DNA from: an uncultured Clostridia bacterium
Lineage (GTDB): Bacteria > Bacillota > Clostridia > Christensenellales > Aristaeellaceae
NCBI GenBank assembly: GCA_937934775.1
Contig: CALGYL010000027.1
Span: forward strand, 1-5,024
Length of the DNA: 5,024 bases
Reading direction: 5' to 3'
Shown here: piece by piece, positions 1 through 5,024 of the stretch
Numbering within the stretch: the stretch's first letter is position 1
How the letters are laid out: every line of letters starts with the position of its first letter
Notes under the pieces: generated by a model
Told to the model about the DNA's origin: nothing
Databases searched by the model: none
What the model saw: the letters and a program-made list of their open reading frames with translations, nothing else
Position numbers and translations under genes: made by a program

Positions 1-953
1 GTAACGATCATGTACATCGATACGATGCGCGTCTCCGCCATGCCGGAAAGCTCGAAGTGGTGGTGCAGCGGCGCCATTTTAAACACCCGCTTGCCGTGGG
101 TTGCCTTGAAGTAGGAAACCTGAATGATGTCTGACAGGCTGGAGGCCACCATCGCCAGCGCGATGATCGGGATCAGAAGGGACAGCCTGGTCAGCGTCGT
201 TACCGCCACCAGCGCGCCGCCGATGCCAAAGGACCCCACATCCCCCATGAACACGCCCGCCGGGTAGCTGTTGAACCGCAAAAAGCCCAAAAGCGCCCCC
301 GCCGCGGCGCCGCAGAAGATCATCAGATTGCTCAGATCGCCCTGCCCCGACGCGCCGGACGCGGCCAACAGCATCAGAACCAGCGCCAACGTGATAAAGT
401 CGATCAGCGCACAGCCGGACAGAAGCCCGTCCAGCCCATCCAGAAGGTTTGCGCTGTTGACGGTGGCCACCATCACGAACACCATCATCGGGATATACCA
501 AATCCCCAGATCCCATTCGAGGTTCGTGAACGGCACCAACCATTTGGAGCCGATGGACGGCTCTGTGTAGGCCCAGACCGAAAATGCGATCGACAGAACC
601 AACTGCGGCACAATCTTTTGCATCGGCGTCAAGCCCAGCGAACGCTTCTTTTTCACCTTGATGAAGTCGTCCACAAAGCCGATCAGCCCAAACCCCAGCG
701 TCGCGATCAGCGCCACCGGCAGATAATGCCAGCGGGAATCGCCCTGAGACATGATCAGAGGCACCACGATCATCGGGATCAAAAAGACGATGCCGCCCAT
801 CGTCGGGACGCCCTGTTTCTTTTTATGGCTTTCCGGTCCCAGATCGTAGATGGTCTGGCCGAACTTCATGCGCTTGAGCCATGGGATAACCATGGGTCCC
901 AGCGCGATCGACGCCAAAAACGAAATCAGTACCGTCCAGATCAGTCGTTGCAT
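1..953 (-). CDS. mraY: Phospho-N-acetylmuramoyl-pentapeptide-transferase MraY (3' end cut by window edge)
   Basis: This integral membrane enzyme transfers phospho-MurNAc-pentapeptide from the UDP precursor to undecaprenyl phosphate, giving lipid I. Conceptual translation from the ATG at 953 is open for 317 codons to the window edge. Family enzymes are about 320-360 residues, so only roughly the last 10-20 residues are missing. Visible signatures are PTMGG (residues 50-54), the acidic pair in GFVDDF (D95, D96), NSANLLDGLDGL (166-177), VFMGDVGS with the catalytic-region Asp at 238, and MAPLHHHFE with the triple His at 297-299. Hydrophobic segments alternate with these cytoplasmic loops, as expected for a protein with about ten membrane passes. 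The start is supported by AGGGGG nine bases upstream. The gene follows murE by 28 bases and is probably cotranscribed with it. Small departures from the commonest forms are QTIYDLGP, where many relatives have an Arg in place of Tyr, and GVPTMGG instead of GTPTMGG. The identification is secure. Confidence 0.97.
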   Translation of the reverse strand, partial: MQRLIWTVLISFLASIALGPMVIPWLKRMKFGQTIYDLGPESHKKKQGVPTMGGIVFLIPMIVVPLIMSQGDSRWHYLPVALIATLGFGLIGFVDDFIKVKKKRSLGLTPMQKIVPQLVLSIAFSVWAYTEPSIGSKWLVPFTNLEWDLGIWYIPMMVFVMVATVNSANLLDGLDGLLSGCALIDFITLALVLMLLAASGASGQGDLSNLMIFCGAAAGALLGFLRFNSYPAGVFMGDVGSFGIGGALVAVTTLTRLSLLIPIIALAMVASSLSDIIQVSYFKATHGKRVFKMAPLHHHFELSGMAETRIVSMYMIV

Positions 954-962
954 CTTCTGTTT

Positions 963-968
963 CCCCCT
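963..968 (-). promoter_or_regulatory. Ribosome binding site of mraY
   Basis: On the minus strand this reads AGGGGG, with nine bases between it and the ATG at 953. It is less canonical than the AGGAGG sites of the two genes upstream, but the spacing is good. It lies in the 28-base gap after the murE stop codon. Confidence 0.75.
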
Positions 969-981
969 GCACGCTCATGTT

Positions 982-2448
982 TCATTCAACCGGGGTCTTC
1001 TCCAGCAGTTCCCGCACGACCACCTTTTCGTCGAAGGGGTGCTTGACGCCCTTGATCTCCTGGTAGGTCTCGTGGCCCTTGCCCGCCAGCACCACCACAT
1101 CGCCCGGACGCGCCATATCCAGCGCGTGGGCGATGGCGTTGCGGCGGTTTTCAATGACAATGTAATGAGCGTTTGGAACCTTCTGAATCCCCCGCTCGAT
1201 CTCCTGAAGAATTTCGTTCGGGTCTTCGCTGCGGGGGTTGTCGCTGGTCAGGATGCAAAAATCGGCAAGCCGCCCGCCGATCTCGCCCATGATGGGTCGC
1301 TTCTCATGATCCCGGTCGCCGCCGCAGCCGAACAGCGCAATCACGCGGCCCGCCTTGGTGGTCTGGCGCACGGTGGTCAGGATGTTTTCCAGCGAGTCGG
1401 GCGAGTGGGCATAATCCAGAATCACGCGGTACGGCGTCTCGGTTTCCAATAGCTCAATCCGCCCGGGTACGCCCTTGACGTTTTCCAGTCCCCTTTTGAT
1501 CGCGCCCAGCTCGATGCCCAGACCGTCGCATATGGCTGCGGCCATCATGCTGTTGTAGACATTAAAGATACCCGCCATGCGCAGTTCTATGTCGATGGCG
1601 GCCCGCTTATGGAAGGTGAGCCGGTACGTCAGGCCCCGCTCGCCGATTTCGATGTCGTTGGCGTAGACGTCGGCAGGGCTGCGGATGCCCACGCGGGTGG
1701 CGGGAATCTGAAGCTCCTGGAAGGCGGCGGACACCCGCTCGTCGTCCACGTTGACCACCGCGCGGCGGCACATCACAGGGGTGAACAGGCGCATTTTGGT
1801 TTCCAGATATGCCCCCATGTTTTTGAAAAAGTCCAGGTGATCCTGAGACAGGTTGGTAAATCCAGCCACGTCAAAAACCATGCCCTCAAGTTTTTTAAGG
1901 GCCAGCGCGTGCGCGGAAACCTCCATCACCACGTATTCCATGCCCTCGTCTGCCATCTGCCGGAGCAGGCGCTGGAAGTCGATGGGATCGGGTGTCGTGA
2001 GGTTTGCGGGGATCTCCCTGTCCGCAATCATGGAGCAGACCGTGCCGATCAGGCCCACTTTATGGCCCGCGGCTTCCAATATGGACTTAATCAGGAAACT
2101 GGAGGTGGTCTTGCCCTTTGTGCCGGTCACGCCCACCAGTTTTAACTGTCCGGCGGGGTTTCCGTAGAATTCCGCGGCAATATAGGAGAGCGCCTCGCGC
2201 ACGTCGGGCACCAGAATCTGCGCGCAGTCGATGTCGAGCTTACGCTCCACAACCAGCGCCACCGCGCCCGCCTCCACCGCCTGGGGCGCAAAATCATGCG
2301 CGTCCATGCGCAGACCCGGAATGCAGAAAAAGAGCGCGCCCTTTTCGACCTTTCTGGAATCGGTGCACAGCGAGGTAACGTCCTGGTGTTCGTAGCCCAG
2401 CACCTGCACGAGTCCCGGTATGCTCTTTGACAAATGGGTAATTCTCAT
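982..2448 (-). CDS. murE: UDP-N-acetylmuramoyl-L-alanyl-D-glutamate--2,6-diaminopimelate ligase MurE
   Basis: This cytoplasmic ATP-dependent ligase adds the third amino acid to the peptidoglycan stem peptide. The 488-residue product is of normal family length. The N-terminal UDP-binding domain carries TDSRKVEKG (29-37). The central domain has the P-loop GTKGKTT (109-115), TTPDP (151-155), MEVSAHAL (175-182), FTNLSQDHLD (197-206) and K218, in the position of the lysine that is carbamylated in the family. The C-terminal domain has VPGR (327-330), DYAHSPD (345-351), GCGGDRD (374-380), DNPRSEDP (403-410) and GKGHE (456-460). DNPR is the family signature for meso-diaminopimelate; lysine-adding enzymes differ there, so a DAP-type wall is inferred. 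An in-frame ATG at 2484 would add 12 residues but has only a weak GGA upstream. The ATG at 2448 has AGGAGG eight bases upstream and gives the expected N-terminus, so it is preferred. The commoner serine in VSSHAL is alanine here. Confidence 0.98.
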   Translation of the reverse strand: MRITHLSKSIPGLVQVLGYEHQDVTSLCTDSRKVEKGALFFCIPGLRMDAHDFAPQAVEAGAVALVVERKLDIDCAQILVPDVREALSYIAAEFYGNPAGQLKLVGVTGTKGKTTSSFLIKSILEAAGHKVGLIGTVCSMIADREIPANLTTPDPIDFQRLLRQMADEGMEYVVMEVSAHALALKKLEGMVFDVAGFTNLSQDHLDFFKNMGAYLETKMRLFTPVMCRRAVVNVDDERVSAAFQELQIPATRVGIRSPADVYANDIEIGERGLTYRLTFHKRAAIDIELRMAGIFNVYNSMMAAAICDGLGIELGAIKRGLENVKGVPGRIELLETETPYRVILDYAHSPDSLENILTTVRQTTKAGRVIALFGCGGDRDHEKRPIMGEIGGRLADFCILTSDNPRSEDPNEILQEIERGIQKVPNAHYIVIENRRNAIAHALDMARPGDVVVLAGKGHETYQEIKGVKHPFDEKVVVRELLEKTPVE

Positions 2449-2456
2449 CCAATCGT

Positions 2457-2462
2457 CCTCCT
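2457..2462 (-). promoter_or_regulatory. Ribosome binding site that fixes the murE start
   Basis: On the minus strand this is a perfect AGGAGG, eight bases before the ATG at 2448. It lies downstream of the in-frame ATG at 2484, so it cannot serve that codon. It is the main reason for choosing the shorter murE reading. Confidence 0.88.
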
Positions 2463-2470
2463 GTGTCTGA

Positions 2471-2491
2471 AACGGCTCGGCCATAGCCGTT
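2471..2491 (-). repeat. 7-bp inverted repeat between the PBP gene and murE
   Basis: On the minus strand the gap reads AACGGCT, then a seven-base loop, then AGCCGTT, a perfect 7-bp stem. It begins five bases after the PBP stop codon and ends eight bases before the murE AGGAGG. The rejected upstream murE ATG (2484) sits in the loop. No run of T follows, so it does not look like an intrinsic terminator. It could affect transcript stability or translation of murE, or it could be chance in GC-rich DNA. Confidence 0.5.
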
Positions 2492-2496
2492 CCGGT

Positions 2497-4620
2497 TTAT
2501 CCGCCCGGCGCTTGAAACTTTACGCGGACAAGGGTGGTTGGCGTCACGTTTTCGCCCGCCGCCGGGCTTTGGGAGACCGCCACGCCGCTGCCGTCGGCCT
2601 TCATCTGGAGGCCGTAGGCCAGAAGCAGGCGGTTTGCCTCGAGGATCGAAAGGCCCGTCAAGTCGGGCACGGATACCTCTTGGGAATCCTCCCTGGCGTC
2701 CTTTAAGTATAGCATGACCAGCGACTCGCGCGCCATATGCGCGCCCGGCGCGGGCATCTGCTCGACCACCCGGCCGTTCTCACCGCTGACCAGACAGTCC
2801 AGATTGGCATCCTTCAGCGCCTTTTCCGCCTCGTCGACGGTCTTGCCGGTGACATCGGGCACAGTGGCGGGTTCCTCGGTCTTCCGATCCGTCAGCGGCG
2901 CGTACCCCAGGTAGTTCAGTGTTTTTTGCAGAATGTCCCGAGCAAACGGCGCCGCCGTCACCGCGCCAAAGTCGGGACGCTTGCCCGCTTCATCCACGAT
3001 AACCAGAAGCGCCACCTTCGGATCGTCCGCCGGCGCAAAGCCAAGAAACGAACCGATGTGGGTGTCGGTGGATACCACGCCGTTCACGTACACCTGCGCC
3101 GTGCCAGTCTTGCCGCCGATGCGGTAGCCTTCAATGCGGGCGTTTCGCCCGCCGCCCTTTTCCACCACCAGTTCAAGGAGCCTGCGCATTGTGGCGGAGG
3201 TCTTTTCCGAAATCGGCCGTTCCATGACCGTAGGCGCTGCCCGCTCCACCATATTTCCGGATGCGTCCCTGACTTCTTTGACGACATAGGGTTTCATAAG
3301 GTTTCCGCCGTTGATCGCCGCGCAGGCGGCGGTCAGAAGCTGCAGCGGCGTCACCGCCACCGACTGGCCAAACCCGATGCGGGCGATGTCCACCCGTTTG
3401 ACCTTGGCTTCGTCGATCAGGATGCCGGTACCCTCGCCGGGGATATCCACCCCCGTCACCATGCCGAGCCCGAACCCCTCCATATAGCGATAGAAGCGCT
3501 CGATTCCCAGCCGGAGCGCCAGTTCCACGAACACCGGGTTGCAGGAGTTCTGCAAGCCCTGAGCCAGGTCCTCCGCGCCGTGGGCATCGTCCCAGCAGTG
3601 AATGCGGGAGCCGTCCACCACCACCGTGCCCGAGCAATAAAATCGGTCGCCCACGCTGGTCACGCCCGCGTCCAGCGCGGAGGAGGTGGTGACGATTTTA
3701 AACGTCGAACCCGGCTCGTAAGCGTCCGTGATAACGCGGTTTCGAAGAAGCGCGTTGAGCTTCTCCACATCGTCCCGGGGCGGATCGTTCAGGTCGAAAT
3801 CCGGCTTCGAACACATGGCCAGGATTTCGCCGGTCTTGGGATCCATCACCAGTACGCGTACGGCCTTGGCGCGGTTGACGCTGATGGCTTCTCTCGCCGC
3901 CTGCTCGACAAAGCTTTGGATGGACGCGTCGATAGTGAGCGTAACGTTCCCGCCATCGACGGACGGGATGTATTCGCTCTCTCCGTAGGAAAGGCGTCTG
4001 CCTCTGCCGTCGATTTCCGACAGCACGCTGCCAGCTTTGCCGGACAGGTACTTGTCCAGTGACGCTTCGAGGCCCGCCTGTCCGACCCCGTCGATCGAAG
4101 TCAGCCCGATCAGTTGGGAGGCAAACGCGCCCATGGGATAGTATCTGCGCGCGTCCTCCTCCAAATACAGGCCGTCCAGCGCGTTGGAACCGGCGCTGGA
4201 CTGCTCCGAGAGCATGGTGCGCAACTGTTGCGCGGTATCCCGGGACAACTGACGCTTCAGAACCACGCCGCCCTTGGACTTATCCTCCGCCTTTTTTCGG
4301 ATGGCCGACTCGTCCATATCCAGAATTGGCGCGAGAATGCGGGCGAATGCCTTTGCGTCCGCCACTTGGCGGGGGCTGACCGACGCGGTGTAGGCGGTGG
4401 CGCTGATGGCCAGCACGCGGCCGCTTCGATCCAAAATGGAGCCCCGCCGCGGCGCAATCACGCTTTGGCTGGTCCACTGCGTTTGCGCGCGCCGCTGGAG
4501 CTCCTCTGCCTCAAGAATCTGCAGTTTGAACAGCTGTGCAGCAAGCGCGAAGAAAAGTACCAGAAAGAGCACCAGCGAAAGCGCGATGCGGCGGCGGACG
4601 ACCGGCCCGGTCACGACCAA
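2497..4620 (-). CDS. spoVD: Class B penicillin-binding protein with two PASTA domains (SpoVD / PBP2B / FtsI type)
   Basis: This is a monofunctional D,D-transpeptidase that cross-links peptidoglycan outside the membrane, probably at the septum. The 707-residue product has a short basic cytoplasmic tail and one membrane segment (about 11-30). A pedestal domain follows, beginning with APRRGSILDRSG (56-67), and the transpeptidase domain spans about 250-570. The catalytic motifs are all present: STFK with nucleophile S305, SCN (359-361) and KTG (504-506). Two PASTA repeats follow, at about 586-640 (VPDVTGKT) and 649-703 (VPDLTGLS). The start is TTG at 4620, supported by AGGAGG nine bases upstream; an in-frame GTG two codons later is less well spaced. 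It lies 24 bases after ftsL and upstream of murE, the classic place for the division transpeptidase. C342 and C360 appear to match the redox-active cysteines of Bacillus SpoVD, but two PASTA domains are more like Bacillus PbpB. The class B PBP assignment is firm; division versus sporulation role is open, hence the provisional symbol. Confidence 0.95.
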   Translation of the reverse strand: MVVTGPVVRRRIALSLVLFLVLFFALAAQLFKLQILEAEELQRRAQTQWTSQSVIAPRRGSILDRSGRVLAISATAYTASVSPRQVADAKAFARILAPILDMDESAIRKKAEDKSKGGVVLKRQLSRDTAQQLRTMLSEQSSAGSNALDGLYLEEDARRYYPMGAFASQLIGLTSIDGVGQAGLEASLDKYLSGKAGSVLSEIDGRGRRLSYGESEYIPSVDGGNVTLTIDASIQSFVEQAAREAISVNRAKAVRVLVMDPKTGEILAMCSKPDFDLNDPPRDDVEKLNALLRNRVITDAYEPGSTFKIVTTSSALDAGVTSVGDRFYCSGTVVVDGSRIHCWDDAHGAEDLAQGLQNSCNPVFVELALRLGIERFYRYMEGFGLGMVTGVDIPGEGTGILIDEAKVKRVDIARIGFGQSVAVTPLQLLTAACAAINGGNLMKPYVVKEVRDASGNMVERAAPTVMERPISEKTSATMRRLLELVVEKGGGRNARIEGYRIGGKTGTAQVYVNGVVSTDTHIGSFLGFAPADDPKVALLVIVDEAGKRPDFGAVTAAPFARDILQKTLNYLGYAPLTDRKTEEPATVPDVTGKTVDEAEKALKDANLDCLVSGENGRVVEQMPAPGAHMARESLVMLYLKDAREDSQEVSVPDLTGLSILEANRLLLAYGLQMKADGSGVAVSQSPAAGENVTPTTLVRVKFQAPGG

Positions 4621-4629
4621 GCGATCAAC

Positions 4630-4635
4630 CCTCCT
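4630..4635 (-). promoter_or_regulatory. Ribosome binding site of the PBP gene
   Basis: On the minus strand this is AGGAGG, nine bases before the TTG at 4620. With no ATG nearby in frame, this site is the main support for a TTG start. It lies wholly in the 24-base gap after the ftsL stop codon. Confidence 0.83.
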
Positions 4636-4644
4636 GTTTTCCGG

Positions 4645-4989
4645 TCAATCCGCGTCCTTTGCCTCCACGCTGGTTGAGGCGGTCTGCGTGAGTGGATCGG
4701 CGCCGGAGCCCATCAGGGAGACCACGCGGATCTGGTCCTCCGTCGGGTAGGTCATTTCGCACTTGTTGATGGCCTCGTCGCGGATGCGCGTCAGGTTCTG
4801 CTGCATGGACAGCATGACCTCCAGCGTCTCCTTCTGGCCTTGAAGGTCTTTGATATCGGCGTTCAATGTGGAAATGTGCTTGGCAGAGGAGGCGATCTGC
4901 GCCAGTCTGCCCACCTGGACGACCAGGCCCAGCACCAATACCGTCACCGTCAGGTACATCATCCAGCGGCTCAACTGTGTCTTTTCCAC
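4645..4989 (-). CDS. ftsL: Cell division protein FtsL (septum formation initiator family)
   Basis: This small bitopic membrane protein is a divisome component. In the family it pairs with a DivIC/FtsB partner through a coiled coil and works with the class B PBP and FtsW. The 114-residue product has a short cytoplasmic tail, one membrane segment (about 10-27) and a predicted extracellular coiled coil (about 33-70, with repeated Leu, Ile and Met). The segment MTYPTEDQIRVVSL (79-92) resembles the end of many FtsL proteins. A 22-residue polar tail rich in Ser, Thr, Ala and Asp follows and carries no recognised motif. FtsL is poorly conserved in sequence, so the call rests on architecture and position directly before the division PBP. 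The start given is GTG at 4989, with AGGAG only four bases upstream, which is close. The frame stays open and Arg-rich to the window edge (residues like RAPRALRRSR), so the true start may lie further upstream. Confidence 0.87.
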   Translation of the reverse strand: MEKTQLSRWMMYLTVTVLVLGLVVQVGRLAQIASSAKHISTLNADIKDLQGQKETLEVMLSMQQNLTRIRDEAINKCEMTYPTEDQIRVVSLMGSGADPLTQTASTSVEAKDAD

Positions 4990-4993
4990 ACGG

Positions 4994-4998
4994 CTCCT
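4994..4998 (-). promoter_or_regulatory. Possible ribosome binding site of ftsL
   Basis: On the minus strand this reads AGGAG, only four bases before the GTG at 4989. The short spacing makes it less convincing than the sites of the next two genes. If ftsL begins further upstream, this sequence is simply coding. Confidence 0.5.
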
Positions 4999-5002
4999 GC
5001 GC

Positions 5003-5021
5003 AGCGCGCGGGGGGCGCGCT
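5003..5021 (-). repeat. GC-rich 7-bp inverted repeat upstream of ftsL
   Basis: On the minus strand AGCGCGC is followed by a five-C loop and GCGCGCT, a perfect 7-bp stem with six G-C pairs. It ends four bases before the AGGAG of ftsL. There is no T-run, so it is not a standard terminator. The region may instead encode the end of the preceding gene or the N-terminus of FtsL, and at this GC content chance formation is possible. The rest of 4990-5024 shows nothing assignable. Confidence 0.5.
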
Positions 5022-5024
5022 CCC

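Noticed and set aside
79..543. A 154-codon minus-strand frame inside mraY
   Set aside because: It is another frame of the same strand as mraY, whose own frame contains every conserved MraY motif. Its Gly/Arg-rich product is typical of a frame-shifted reading.
618..2378. Several plus-strand open frames of 86-200 codons opposite mraY and murE
   Set aside because: All are antisense to conserved coding sequence, overlap each other, and carry no motif or convincing ribosome binding site.
2449..2484. The 12-residue N-terminal extension of MurE from the ATG at 2484
   Set aside because: This ATG has only a weak GGA upstream and lies in a hairpin loop. The ATG at 2448 has a perfect AGGAGG at eight bases and gives the usual MurE N-terminus.
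2737..4062. A 441-codon open reading frame on the plus strand opposite the PBP gene
   Set aside because: It lies wholly inside a well-supported gene, has a composition typical of an antisense shadow in GC-rich DNA (very rich in His and Arg), and shows no recognisable domain.
4600..4612. A 13-base palindrome GACCGG-C-CCGGTC at the start of the PBP gene
   Set aside because: It is inside coding sequence with a one-base centre too small for a full hairpin. Short GC palindromes are expected at this base composition, and no operator is recognised.
4990..5024. The 3' end of rsmH, expected before ftsL in dcw clusters
   Set aside because: None of the three minus-strand frames shows a recognisable RsmH C-terminus in 35 bases, so the gene was not annotated.
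1..5024. A previously undescribed system hidden in the window
   Set aside because: Known dcw genes cover nearly every base with gaps of at most 48 bases. No foreign composition, array, mobile element or unexplained gene was seen.

Overview
The window is a stretch of a bacterial division and cell wall (dcw) cluster. All genes lie on the minus strand, so transcription runs from high to low coordinates: ftsL (4989-4645), a class B penicillin-binding protein with two PASTA domains (4620-2497), murE (2448-982) and mraY (953 to the window edge, lacking only its last residues). The spaces between genes are 24, 48 and 28 bases. None contains a visible promoter or intrinsic terminator, so the four genes look like one polycistronic unit.

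The host is most likely a GC-rich member of the Firmicutes, probably a Clostridia-type organism. The evidence is the gene order, the C-terminal PASTA repeats, strong AGGAGG-type ribosome binding sites, the SpoVD-like pair of cysteines around the transpeptidase active site, and a MurE with the DNPR signature of meso-diaminopimelate addition. This placement is inferred from motifs; no database comparison was possible.

The genes work together in making septal peptidoglycan. MurE adds the third residue of the stem peptide in the cytoplasm. MraY then transfers phospho-MurNAc-pentapeptide to undecaprenyl phosphate, forming lipid I at the membrane. The class B PBP cross-links the finished strands outside the membrane, and FtsL is the small bitopic divisome protein expected to work with it. 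murF, which acts between MurE and MraY, is not between them here, so it must lie elsewhere; Bacillus subtilis has the same arrangement.

The 35 bases upstream of ftsL (4990-5024) hold a GC-rich inverted repeat and the ftsL ribosome binding site. The preceding gene, expected to be rsmH, cannot be identified. I found no mobile element, RNA gene, CRISPR array or unknown system. Points worth a second look are the two short hairpins, the non-ATG starts of the two division genes, the corrected murE start, and the cysteine pair in the PBP.
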